This document shows, piece after piece, positions 1 to 8,027 of a stretch of 64,000 bases of DNA. The DNA is from Ruicaihuangia caeni (GTDB lineage Bacteria; Actinomycetota; Actinomycetes; Actinomycetales; Microbacteriaceae), in assembly GCF_029952955.1 (NCBI RefSeq), contig NZ_JASATX010000004.1, positions 62,001 through 126,000 on the forward strand, written 5' to 3'. Both the position numbers and the translations under genes were made by a program. How positions within the stretch are numbered: position 1 is the stretch's first letter; each line of letters begins with the position of its first letter. The notes under the pieces were generated by a model. That model was not told where the DNA came from, searched no databases, and saw only the letters and a list, made by a program, of their open reading frames with translations.

Positions 1-2
1 TG

Positions 3-512
3 CTCGCGGTGAACCAGCACGAGGGCGGCGACCTCGACGACATCCAGCCCGGCCTTGACTCGCTCGGCGCGCTCGTCGACAGCGGTGCCGCGTTCGTGAT
101 CAAGACGTCGGCCGACATGCAGCAGGCCTTCTCGGCTCGCGACGTGTGGATCGCCCCGTACGCCCAGGACTACGCCGAGACGCTGCGCAAGGCCGACCTG
201 CCGGTCGAGTTCGCCCTGCCGAGCGAGGGCGCCCCGGCATCCTTCATCACCGCCAACGTCGTCGCGGGCCGCGACAATGCCGACCTCGCGACCCAGCTCG
301 TGGACTTCTCACTGCGCCCCGAGGTGCAGGCCAAGTTCGCCGAGTCGATGTACTACTCCCCGGTGAACACCAAGGCCGAGCTCTCGGACGAGACCGGCAG
401 CCGCGTCGTGCACGGTGAGGACTTCGGCAAGCTCGTGCGCTACGACAGCGCCGTGGTGAACGAGAAGCGTCAGTCCTGGACCGACGCGTGGAACTCGCGC
501 ATCGCGCAGTAA
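3..512 (+). CDS. ABC transporter substrate-binding protein, polyamine type (C-terminal part)
   Basis: The window opens inside this gene; the reading frame is open from the first bases, so the true start lies upstream and no signal peptide is visible. The visible 169 or so residues match the C-terminal lobe of PotD/PotF-like (SBP_bac_8) periplasmic-type binding proteins, with phrases such as WIAPYAQDYAETL and YYSPVNTKAEL. In Gram-positives these are lipid-anchored extracellular receptors that deliver putrescine, spermidine or related solutes to the permeases encoded immediately downstream. Family assignment is firm from content plus context; the actual ligand is inference. Confidence 0.85.
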   Translation, partial: LAVNQHEGGDLDDIQPGLDSLGALVDSGAAFVIKTSADMQQAFSARDVWIAPYAQDYAETLRKADLPVEFALPSEGAPASFITANVVAGRDNADLATQLVDFSLRPEVQAKFAESMYYSPVNTKAELSDETGSRVVHGEDFGKLVRYDSAVVNEKRQSWTDAWNSRIAQ

Positions 513-574
513 CGCGTAGGAACCGACCCACCCGATGCGATCCCTGATCGCGTCCGAAGAGTGAGATCCGTCGA

Positions 575-1399
575 ATGAGACACCTCAGAGTGGAGCCCTG
601 GCTCCTCGTCCTGCCCGTGGTGGTGCTGCTCCTCATCGGCTTCGTGCTGCCAGTCGGCACGGTGCTGCTGTCGAGCGTCACCACCACGGGCGGGGGGTGG
701 ACTCTCGAGAACTTCAGCAGGTTCTTCGAGTCCTCCTTCCACCTGGGCGCGGCATGGCGCTCGATCAGGCTCGCCGTCATCCAGACCATCGTGGTGCTGG
801 TCATCTCCCTGCCGCTGGCCTATGTGATGACCCGCGTCTCGGCACGAGTGCAGGCGTTCATGATGATCGCCATCGTGCTGCCGCTCATGACCAGCGTGGT
901 CGTGCGCTCCTTCGGCTGGGTCATCCTGCTGGGCCCCGCGGGCCCGCTCGCCGATATCCCTGGGTTCCTGCAACTGAGCCGCACGAACCAAGGGCTGCTC
1001 GGCACCGAGCTCGGCATCAACATCGCGATGGTGCAGGTGCTCATCCCGTTCGCCGTACTGTCGATCCTCGGCGTGCTGAACGGTGTGGACCGGCGCCTCG
1101 AAGAGGCCTCGCGCACCATGGGCGCCTCCTTCGCCCGCACGTTCGGGAACGTCATCCTGCCGCTCTCCGTGCCGGGCCTGATCGCCGGCGGCACGCTCGT
1201 GTTCGCCATGTCGATCAGCTCGTTCATCACGCCGAACCTGATCGGCGGGGCGCAGATCCCCGTTGTCGCGTCGATCATCTACACCGACGCCACCACCAAC
1301 CTGAACTGGCCGTTCGCTGCGGCGCAGTCGGTGCTGATGCTCATCGTCGTGCTCGCGACCATCGGCATCACCAGCAAGCTGGCGGCGAGAAACAGGTAA
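575..1399 (+). CDS. ABC transporter permease, PotB-like
   Basis: A 274-residue integral membrane protein with about six hydrophobic segments beginning at residue 10. The cytoplasmic EAA loop that docks on the ATPase is recognisable at about residues 177-201 (EEASRTMGASF...PLSVPG), as in PotB/PotH permeases. It lies 62 bp behind the binding-protein gene and 3 bp before a second permease, so the three are one transcription unit. It should form the membrane channel as a heterodimer with the next gene product. Polyamine specificity is inferred from family only; related systems carry spermidine, putrescine, 2-aminoethylphosphonate or iron. Confidence 0.88.
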   Translation: MRHLRVEPWLLVLPVVVLLLIGFVLPVGTVLLSSVTTTGGGWTLENFSRFFESSFHLGAAWRSIRLAVIQTIVVLVISLPLAYVMTRVSARVQAFMMIAIVLPLMTSVVVRSFGWVILLGPAGPLADIPGFLQLSRTNQGLLGTELGINIAMVQVLIPFAVLSILGVLNGVDRRLEEASRTMGASFARTFGNVILPLSVPGLIAGGTLVFAMSISSFITPNLIGGAQIPVVASIIYTDATTNLNWPFAAAQSVLMLIVVLATIGITSKLAARNR

Positions 1400-1402
1400 G
1401 CC

Positions 1403-2203
1403 ATGGTTCACGCAATCCCCAGATGGGCCCGCATCGGCGGCACTGCGCTGCTCGTGCTCGTCACCGTCTACATGTTCGCTCCGTTGCTCGTGGTCGTGGG
1501 CGCCGCCTTCAACACCACGCGCTTCCTGGCGTTCCCGCCCGAGGGCTGGACCTTCGACTGGTTCGCGAAGGTGCTGAGCGACGACACCTGGATCAGTCCG
1601 TTCCTCACGAGCATCCAGGTGGCGCTGATCACGGCGCTCGTCGCCGCTGCCATCGGCACCATGACCGCCCTCGCCGTGACACGGCACCGGTTCCCGGGTT
1701 CGGCGTTCATCCAGTCGCTGGCCATGTCGCCGCTCATCATCCCGAGCATCATCTTCGCCATCGGCATGCTGCAGTTCTCGTCGAGCTACCTCGGCGGACC
1801 CTCGCAGACGATCCTCACCATCGCGCACATCGTGATCACGATCCCGTACGTGCTGCGCACGGTGATGGGAGTCATCGCTCGCAGCGACCGGTTCACTGAG
1901 GAGGCCGCCCGCGTCATGGGCGCCTCGTGGTGGCGCCGCTATTGGCACATCCTGCTCCCCATGTGCCGGCCGGGCATTGTGGCGGGCGCGTTCCTCGCCT
2001 TCATCGTCTCGTTCGATGACGCTGTGATCGCGCTCTTCGTGCGCACGCCGACGCTCGAAACCCTGCCCATGGCGATCTATAGCAAGCTCGAGTTCAGCGC
2101 CGACCCGGCCGTCGCCGCTGTCTCGACACTCTCAATGGCCCTGACGGCGATCGCGATCATCGTGATCGAGAAGGTCGTCGGTCTCGGAAAGGCATTCAGC
2201 TGA
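1403..2203 (+). CDS. ABC transporter permease, PotC-like
   Basis: A 266-residue membrane protein, the second permease of the importer. It has an N-terminal membrane segment at about residues 11-34, several more helices, and an EAA coupling loop at about residues 166-191 (TEEAARVMGASW...PMCRPG). The C-terminus is hydrophobic and ends as ...VVGLGKAFS. The stop codon overlaps the start of the ATPase gene by one base (TGATG), which implies translational coupling. Length and topology match PotC/PotI proteins. As with the partner permease, the solute cannot be read from the sequence. Confidence 0.88.
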   Translation: MVHAIPRWARIGGTALLVLVTVYMFAPLLVVVGAAFNTTRFLAFPPEGWTFDWFAKVLSDDTWISPFLTSIQVALITALVAAAIGTMTALAVTRHRFPGSAFIQSLAMSPLIIPSIIFAIGMLQFSSSYLGGPSQTILTIAHIVITIPYVLRTVMGVIARSDRFTEEAARVMGASWWRRYWHILLPMCRPGIVAGAFLAFIVSFDDAVIALFVRTPTLETLPMAIYSKLEFSADPAVAAVSTLSMALTAIAIIVIEKVVGLGKAFS

Positions 2204-3252
2204 TGGCCGATCTCATCATCAAGAACGTGCACAAGTCCTTCGGCGACGTCGAGGTGCTCAAGGGCATCGACATCTCCGTGCCCTCGGGCTCCTTCGTCTC
2301 GCTGCTCGGAGCGAGCGGCTGCGGCAAGAGCACGCTGCTTCGCTGCATCGCCGGCCTCGAGACCGTCAGCGGCGGCGGCATCGCCGTCGGCGGGGAGGAC
2401 GTCACCGCGCTCGCGCCCGAGAAGCGCGACCTGAGCATGATGTTCCAGAGCTACGCGCTCTTCCCGCACATGAGCGTGCTCGAGAACGTGCGCTTCCCGC
2501 TGCGCATGCGCGGCGAGCGGTACGGCAACGCGAAGAAGCAGCGCGAGCTGGCCCGTCAGGCGCTCGAGCAGGTGCGCATGGGCCAGTACGCCGAGCGGAT
2601 GCCGCGGCAGCTCTCGGGCGGTCAGCAGCAGCGTGTCGCGCTCGCCCGCGCCATCGTGGGTCAGCCCCGCGTGCTGCTGCTCGACGAGCCGCTCTCGAAC
2701 CTCGATGCGCGTCTCCGTGAGGAGATGCAGGTCGAGCTCATCGAGCTGCAGCGCGCCCTGGGCCTCACGACGGTGTTCGTCACGCACGACCAAGACGAAG
2801 CGATGAGCATGTCGGATCAGGTCGTGCTCATGCGCGATGGCGTCGTCGAGCAGTCGGGCGCCCCTGAAGAGCTCTACCGTTCGCCGAGCAGCGCCTACGC
2901 GGCCGACTTCCTCGGCGCGGCCAACCTGCTCGACGTCACGGTTTCGGCGGCATCCGGATCGCCAGTGGCGACACTCGCCGGCGGCGAGTCGGTGCCGGTG
3001 CGCAGCGACAAGACCGGCGCGGCCACCATGGTGCTGCGGCAGGAGCGCGTGCGCATCGGAGCCGCAGAAGCCGAAGACGACGCTCGCGTCCCGGCACAGG
3101 TGATCTCCCGCGTGTTCCGCGGCAGCGAGGTGCAGTACCTCGTCGACTTCCACGGCCAGACGCTGCGAGTGGTCGCCGGTGGCGACTCGGAGCTGCGGGC
3201 GGGGGAGCGGGCCGAGTTGAGCTGGTCGTCCAGGGATGCGTTGGTGTTGTGA
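2203..3252 (+). CDS. ABC transporter ATP-binding protein, PotA-like
   Basis: This 349-residue ATPase energises the importer from the cytoplasmic face. Walker A GASGCGKST is at residues 36-44, the Q-loop glutamine at about 82, signature LSGGQ at 137-141 and Walker B VLLLDEP at 157-163, followed by the H-loop in VFVTHDQDEA. The last 80 residues have the low-complexity beta pattern of a TOBE regulatory domain, as in PotA and MalK. It is the last gene of the unit; a strong inverted repeat follows. The exact substrate is unknown, but the four-gene set in order D-B-C-A fits a Pot-type system. Confidence 0.9.
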   Translation: MADLIIKNVHKSFGDVEVLKGIDISVPSGSFVSLLGASGCGKSTLLRCIAGLETVSGGGIAVGGEDVTALAPEKRDLSMMFQSYALFPHMSVLENVRFPLRMRGERYGNAKKQRELARQALEQVRMGQYAERMPRQLSGGQQQRVALARAIVGQPRVLLLDEPLSNLDARLREEMQVELIELQRALGLTTVFVTHDQDEAMSMSDQVVLMRDGVVEQSGAPEELYRSPSSAYAADFLGAANLLDVTVSAASGSPVATLAGGESVPVRSDKTGAATMVLRQERVRIGAAEAEDDARVPAQVISRVFRGSEVQYLVDFHGQTLRVVAGGDSELRAGERAELSWSSRDALVL

Positions 3253-3258
3253 GGGCTT

Positions 3259-3297
3259 GACGTCAACCGGTCGCCGAGACGGCGACCGGTTGGCGTC
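3259..3297 (+). terminator. hairpin terminator after the Pot-like operon
   Basis: Arms at 3264-3276 and 3280-3292 are perfect 13-bp complements around an AGA loop, and the stem extends outwards to 18 bp with one G-T pair. There is no T-run, which is common for hairpin terminators in high-GC actinobacteria. It lies 7 bp after the ATPase stop codon. Confidence 0.7.
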
Positions 3298-3359
3298 GCG
3301 GCGACGACCAGAAATGACCGTCGCTCCAAGCTCCAGCGCGCCGCGCGAGCGCGCGCCGC

Positions 3360-3365
3360 TACGTT
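3360..3365 (+). promoter_or_regulatory. -10 box TACGTT, leaderless promoter of the Lrp-like gene
   Basis: TACGTT fits TANNNT and stands 7 nt before an ATG. No ribosome binding site lies between them, so the transcript would begin at or next to the start codon. This favours the ATG at 3373 over a TTG nine bases upstream. Confidence 0.5.
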
Positions 3366-3372
3366 GAGAGTC

Positions 3373-4386
3373 ATGGTGGGGGAAGTGCCGAACGGGTTCG
3401 ACCAGATCGATCGTGCCGTCGCGGCCGCGTTGCAGGTGAACGGCCGCGCGACGTGGGGGGCGATCGCACGCGTGCTCGACATCCCGGAGCGCACGGTGTC
3501 GCGTCGCGGCCAGCGGTTGCTCGAAGACGGCACCGTGCGTGTCTCGACGTACATGGATGTCAGCCGCGTCGCGCACGCGCGAGGGGTGCTCCTGCGTCTC
3601 CGCACCGACTTCCACTGCGTGCATGACGCGGCCGCGGTGCTCGCCCATCGCGACGACGCATCATCGGTGTCGATCCTCGAGGGGTCGGGAGACATCGCGG
3701 CACTGCTGCTGCCGGCCGATGCCGATGCGCATAACCGCCTGCTGTTCCACGACCTGCCCTCCATCAAGGGAGTGCAATCGTTCGGAGTCGGCACGGTCAC
3801 CAAGATGCACCGCTCCGGCTACGACTGGAACGCTGGAGGGCTCTCCGACGACCAGGTCGCGCTCCTCACGAGCGGCATGACATCGTCTGAGACGACGCCG
3901 AAGAGCGCTCCCGTGAGCCTGGATGCGGCCGACCGGCACCTCGTCGAGCTGCTCGAGCGCGACGGCCGAGCCTCCCTCGCCGCCCTCGCCGCAGACTCGG
4001 GCCTGAGCCTGCAGACCACGCGCCGGAAGATGGAGGCGCTCTTCCACCAGGGAGTGCTCCACGTGCGCACAGAGGTGCCTGCGGAGCTGTTCGGCTTCCA
4101 ACTCGAGGCCATGATGTGGATCCAGACGCCGGCCGGGCTGATCGACGAACTGGGCCGTGCGCTGGGCTCGCATCACAACGTTCGCTTCTGCGCGGCTTCC
4201 ACCGGCCGCAATTCCCTGCTGATCGACACGCTGTTCGCCGACGAGGAAGAGCTGTACGCGTTCCAGACCGGCGTGATCGGGCGATTCCCGACGGCCGAGA
4301 TCGCGGAGTCGCGCGTCGTGCTCACCGCCGTGCGCCGCGGCCCGCTCATCGTGCTCGACCAGCCGGAGCGGTTGACGGCCGGCTGA
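3373..4386 (+). CDS. Lrp/AsnC family regulator with two Lrp units in tandem
   Basis: A 337-residue protein, about twice the usual 150-residue Lrp length. It contains two helix-turn-helix plus alpha/beta ligand-binding units. The first winged helix is around residues 10-60 (IDRAVAAALQVNGRATWGAI...), the second around 177-230 (LDAADRHLVELLERDGRASL...). Each is followed by a RAM-like region. Tandem Lrp proteins occur in actinobacteria and usually control neighbouring amino-acid or amine metabolism genes. Placed between the Pot-like importer and the hydroxyglutarate oxidase-like gene on the same strand, it is a candidate local regulator; that role is inference. I chose the ATG start because of the leaderless promoter. 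Confidence 0.82.
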   Translation: MVGEVPNGFDQIDRAVAAALQVNGRATWGAIARVLDIPERTVSRRGQRLLEDGTVRVSTYMDVSRVAHARGVLLRLRTDFHCVHDAAAVLAHRDDASSVSILEGSGDIAALLLPADADAHNRLLFHDLPSIKGVQSFGVGTVTKMHRSGYDWNAGGLSDDQVALLTSGMTSSETTPKSAPVSLDAADRHLVELLERDGRASLAALAADSGLSLQTTRRKMEALFHQGVLHVRTEVPAELFGFQLEAMMWIQTPAGLIDELGRALGSHHNVRFCAASTGRNSLLIDTLFADEEELYAFQTGVIGRFPTAEIAESRVVLTAVRRGPLIVLDQPERLTAG

Positions 4387-4553
4387 CCACGTTCGGTGGC
4401 CGGGCGCCGCCCAGATCTCCCCGGCCGGCGCGCTTAGTGCGGGCTGGAGCGCAGCCGGATGCCTGCGAGCCCTTCGTTGCGAGCCCCTGCGGCGATACCG
4501 TAACGGTGCGGACGCACGCGCGAGGTGCGCGCTGCGGCAGGCAGGAGGCGCCG

Positions 4554-5783
4554 ATGAGCCAACGAGGCGGCACGGATGCGAGCGTCGACTTCTGCGTCGT
4601 CGGCGGCGGCATCGTGGGGCTCGCCACGGCGAAGGCGCTCGCGGATCGGCATCCGGGAGCCTCCATCGTCGTGCTCGAGAAGGAGCAGACCATCGCCGCG
4701 CACCAGACCGGGCACAACTCGGGTGTCATCCACTCGGGCATCTACTACGCGCCGGGCTCTCTGAAAGCCCGCTTCTCGATGTCAGGTGCGAAGGCGACCA
4801 CAGACTTCTGCCACGAGCGCGGCATTCCCGTCGAGCGTTGCGGCAAGCTGCTCGTCGCCACCTCCGATGTCGAGGTCGAGCGACTCGCCGCCCTGACCGA
4901 GCGAGCCGCGATCCACGGCCTCGACCATGAGCAGATCAGCCGCGCCGAGCTGCGCCGTCGAGAACCCGAGATCGACGGTCTCGAGGCGCTCTTCATCCCG
5001 ACCACCGCCATCGTCGACTACCGGAGGGTGAGCGCCGTGTTGGCGGAGGAACTGGCGCGGCGCGGCGTGAAGTTGGTGCTCGGCGCTCGGGTCACCGGCA
5101 TCCGTGAGCGCGACGACGATGTGGTGGTCGAGACGCCTTCCGCGCGAGTGCATGCTCGGCACCTCGTCGTCTGCGCCGGGTTGCAGGCGGACCGTCTGGC
5201 GAGGCTCGCCGGGCTCGAACTCGACGTGCAGATCGTGCCGTTCCGCGGTGAGTACTACCGGCTGGGCCCAGCGCGCGCCGGCTTCGTGAAGACGCTCATC
5301 TACCCGGTGCCGGATCCCGAGTTGCCCTTCCTCGGCGTGCACATCAGCCCGACCATCGATGGCGAGATCACGGTCGGGCCATCCGCGGTGCTCGGAATGG
5401 CGCGAGAGGGTTACCCGAAATTCTCGATCAACGCTCGAGACGTCGCCGCCTACGCAGCGTTTCCGGGGCTCTGGAGAGTGGGCACGGCGAACCTCCGCAC
5501 TGCGGCGCGGGAGGTTCGCAACTCGCTGTTCAAGTCGGGCTATCTGTCTGAGGTTCGCAAGTACGCGCCCTCGTTGAGCACTCGCGACCTGTTGCCGCAC
5601 CGTGCCGGCATCCGAGCCCAGGCTGTTCGCCGAGATGGCACGTTGCTGCACGACTTCCTCATCGAGCGCACTCCGCGCATGACCCACGTGCTCAACGCGC
5701 CGTCTCCCGCTGCCACCGCGGCCTTCCCCATCGGTGAGCACATCGCCGCGGCGGTGCCGGCGGACGGCGCGTCCCCCTCCTGA
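4554..5783 (+). CDS. lhgO: L-2-hydroxyglutarate oxidase (LhgO) family FAD enzyme
   Basis: A 409-residue FAD-dependent oxidoreductase of the DAO superfamily. The N-terminal dinucleotide fold GGGIVGLATA is at residues 17-26, followed by the LhgO-type signature HQTGHNSGVIHSGIYY. These proteins oxidise L-2-hydroxyglutarate to 2-oxoglutarate and pass electrons to the membrane quinone pool. The ATG at 4554 is preceded by a good ribosome binding site (GGCAGGAGG), so the open frame upstream of it is not coding. The C-terminus ends in a short alanine/proline-rich tail. It may work with the adjacent amine importer in catabolism towards 2-oxoglutarate, but this is inference. Confidence 0.85.
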   Translation: MSQRGGTDASVDFCVVGGGIVGLATAKALADRHPGASIVVLEKEQTIAAHQTGHNSGVIHSGIYYAPGSLKARFSMSGAKATTDFCHERGIPVERCGKLLVATSDVEVERLAALTERAAIHGLDHEQISRAELRRREPEIDGLEALFIPTTAIVDYRRVSAVLAEELARRGVKLVLGARVTGIRERDDDVVVETPSARVHARHLVVCAGLQADRLARLAGLELDVQIVPFRGEYYRLGPARAGFVKTLIYPVPDPELPFLGVHISPTIDGEITVGPSAVLGMAREGYPKFSINARDVAAYAAFPGLWRVGTANLRTAAREVRNSLFKSGYLSEVRKYAPSLSTRDLLPHRAGIRAQAVRRDGTLLHDFLIERTPRMTHVLNAPSPAATAAFPIGEHIAAAVPADGASPS

Positions 5784-5827
5784 CCTGGACGCCCCCGGCC
5801 TGCCCCGGCCCGCGCCACGCCCGCCCC

Positions 5828-5894
5828 TCCGCCGAGATCGCAGAATCTGCTGCGTTGCGGGCTCTGCGGGTGCAGATTCTGGCATCTCGGCGGA
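5828..5894. terminator. long imperfect palindrome between convergent genes
   Basis: Arms at 5828-5850 and 5872-5894 are 23 bp long and complementary at 21 positions, with a 21-base loop. The arms carry the words CCGAGATCGCAGAATCTGC and GCAGATTCTGGCATCTCGG, more A/T-rich than the surroundings. It sits between two convergent genes, so it can serve as a bidirectional terminator. Its length and unusual composition also suit a dispersed palindromic repeat. Confidence 0.6.
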
Positions 5895-5906
5895 AGGGGG
5901 AGGGGT

Positions 5907-5972
5907 GACGCAGGGCGAGAGGCGACGCGGGGGAGGGGCGACGCGGGGCGAGAGGCGACGCGGGGGAGGGGT
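5907..5972. repeat. 33-bp tandem duplication
   Basis: Two adjacent 33-bp copies (5907-5939 and 5940-5972) rich in GACGCGGGG/CGAGAGGCGACG differ at only two positions, and a degenerate third partial copy follows. It is non-coding, between the palindrome and the end of the exporter gene. Confidence 0.8.
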
Positions 5973-6046
5973 GCGCGGGAGGCGACGCCGGGCGGAGGAG
6001 CGCGCGGGGTCGCGTCAGTACAGGAAGCGCGAGCGGCGGGCGGGAC

Positions 6047-7972
6047 TCAGACGAGCAGTTGCCGCTTCGCCAGCTCGCGGTAGAGCGGGGTAGACGCCAC
6101 CAGCTCTGAGTGAGTTCCGGTGCCCACCACGCGGCCTCGTTCGAGCACGATGATGCGGTCGCTGTCGACGACGGTCGACAGCCGGTGGGCGATCACGATC
6201 AGCGTGCGGTTCTCGGCGACGGCGTCGATCGCTTCGCGCAGCAGCTGCTCGTTGAGCCCGTCGAGCGACGAGGTCGACTCGTCGAGCAGCAGGATCGGCG
6301 GCGCCGCGAGGAGCGTGCGGGCGATCGCGAGGCGCTGACGCTCACCGCCCGAGAGCATGACGCCGTCTTCGCCGACCTGTGCGTCGAGGCCTTCAGTCGT
6401 CCGCTCGATGACGCCGAGCAGGTTCACGGCGCGCAGCACATCGATGCACTGCTCGTCGGTCGCGTCGGGTGCACCCAACAGCAGGTTGTCGCGGATGCTG
6501 CCGGCCAGCACCGGCGCGTCCTGCTCGACGTATCCGATCTGCGACCTCAGCGCGGCACGGTCCATCGCGCGGATGTCGACCCCGCCCATGCGCACCACGC
6601 CGGCGGTGGGGTCGTAGAACCGCTCGATGAGGGATAGGATCGTCGACTTGCCGGCCCCCGATGGGCCGACCAGGGCGACGCGCTGGCCGCGCGGCACGCT
6701 GAAGCTCACGCCGCGCAGCACAGTGCGGTCACCGGAGGCGGCAGCATCCGATCGGGCGATGTCGGGCTCACCACCCGCGTCACGCGCGTCGAGGCCGCTT
6801 GGATCGCCCTCCGCCGGCCCGAGCTGACCTGCCTCGGCGAGCAGCTTCTCGGCCTCGGTCTTGTGCGCCGCCTCGGGGTAGCGGAAGGAGACGTCTTCGA
6901 AGGTGATCGCATCGCGCGTGTCGAGCGGCGGGGCGGGCCGCACCTCGGCATCGAGCTCGGTCTCGCCCGGGAGACCGATGATCTCCTCGATGCGGCCGAG
7001 CGCGCCGAGCGCCTGGTTCACCGAGGTCACCGCTCCGAATGCGCTGCCGAGCGGCATGATCATCATGAACAGGAACATGATGAACGCGACGAGCGCGGCG
7101 ATCGTGATCGAGCCGTTCGCAACGCGGAAACCGCCGACGCCGAGCACCGTGATGAACGAGACCTGCATGGCGATGCCGGCCACGGGAACGACGAGCGCCG
7201 ATACGCGCGCGACCCGGATGCCGGCCCGCCACGCGCCCTTCGCCTCGTCAACGATCGCGGTCGCCTCGCGCTCGGTGGCCCCCGACGCTCGCACCGTGCG
7301 GATCGCTCCGATCGCCCGTTCGACGGCAGCCGCGAGGTCTCCGACCTTCGCCTGCTGCTCCTGGCTCGCCCTCCGGATGCGGCCGGCGAGCAGGCCCACC
7401 GTCACGATCGAGGCCGCGATCACCAGGGCGGTGAGCCCGAGCAGCAGCGGATCGATGATGAGCATTGCGATGATCGCTCCCACGAAGACGAGCGCGCCGC
7501 CGATCGCATCGATGAGTCCCTGCGTCAGCACGGCGTAGAGCAGCGTGGTGTCGCTTCCGACACGCGAGACGAGGTCGCCGGTGCGGCGCGTGTCGAACTC
7601 GGTGATCGGCAGTCGCAGCATCCGTCTGACGAGCCGCTGCCTGGCCGAGAGCACGACCGAAGTTCCGGTGCGTTGCAGGAGGTAGTGCTGGTAGCCGCTC
7701 AGCAGCGCCGACGCCACGACCAGCGCGACGAGCACCCAGACGAGCGAACCGAGCGTCTGCCCCGACTCGACGAGCGCGATCACCTGGCTCACGAGCACCG
7801 GCTGTGCGAGCGATGCCGCGGCGCCGAACACGCTCAGCACGATCACCCACGCCAGTACGCCCTTGTGCTCGAGCAGATAGGGCATGAGCTGGCTGAACCG
7901 GGCGCGGGGGCCGTCGGCATCCGAACTCGACGGTCTCGAGAACGGGCGACGCCGGGATGCTGGGGCTGACAC
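6047..7972 (-). CDS. ABC exporter with fused membrane and ATPase domains
   Basis: A 641-residue MsbA/LmrA-type half-transporter. The membrane domain with about six helices covers residues 35-330 and the nucleotide-binding domain 355-641, with Walker A GPSGAGKST at 436-444, signature LSGGE at 540-544 and Walker B ILLLDES at 560-566. Such proteins dimerise and export drugs, lipids or peptides. An oddity is a roughly 48-residue hydrophilic insertion (about 367-416, rich in Ala, Glu and Asp) between the A-loop strand (FRYPEAAH) and the next strand (VLRGVSF), where the family normally has only a few residues. The substrate cannot be deduced. Confidence 0.88.
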   Translation of the reverse strand: MSAPASRRRPFSRPSSSDADGPRARFSQLMPYLLEHKGVLAWVIVLSVFGAAASLAQPVLVSQVIALVESGQTLGSLVWVLVALVVASALLSGYQHYLLQRTGTSVVLSARQRLVRRMLRLPITEFDTRRTGDLVSRVGSDTTLLYAVLTQGLIDAIGGALVFVGAIIAMLIIDPLLLGLTALVIAASIVTVGLLAGRIRRASQEQQAKVGDLAAAVERAIGAIRTVRASGATEREATAIVDEAKGAWRAGIRVARVSALVVPVAGIAMQVSFITVLGVGGFRVANGSITIAALVAFIMFLFMMIMPLGSAFGAVTSVNQALGALGRIEEIIGLPGETELDAEVRPAPPLDTRDAITFEDVSFRYPEAAHKTEAEKLLAEAGQLGPAEGDPSGLDARDAGGEPDIARSDAAASGDRTVLRGVSFSVPRGQRVALVGPSGAGKSTILSLIERFYDPTAGVVRMGGVDIRAMDRAALRSQIGYVEQDAPVLAGSIRDNLLLGAPDATDEQCIDVLRAVNLLGVIERTTEGLDAQVGEDGVMLSGGERQRLAIARTLLAAPPILLLDESTSSLDGLNEQLLREAIDAVAENRTLIVIAHRLSTVVDSDRIIVLERGRVVGTGTHSELVASTPLYRELAKRQLLV

Positions 7973-8027
7973 GGCGCTCAGCCTAATGTCGCGTCGCTTG
8001 GCGCGTGCCGAGAGGCCTCCTCTGCGG

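Noticed and set aside
470-1948. 492-codon minus-strand frame opposite the two permeases
   Set aside because: Shadow frame of high-GC coding DNA; sequence is His/Arg/Asp-rich without domains, and both permeases have strong family matches.
5783-6046. Small open frames in the repeats between the LhgO-like and exporter genes
   Set aside because: Products are Gly/Arg repeats created by the 33-bp tandem duplication; no start signal is convincing.
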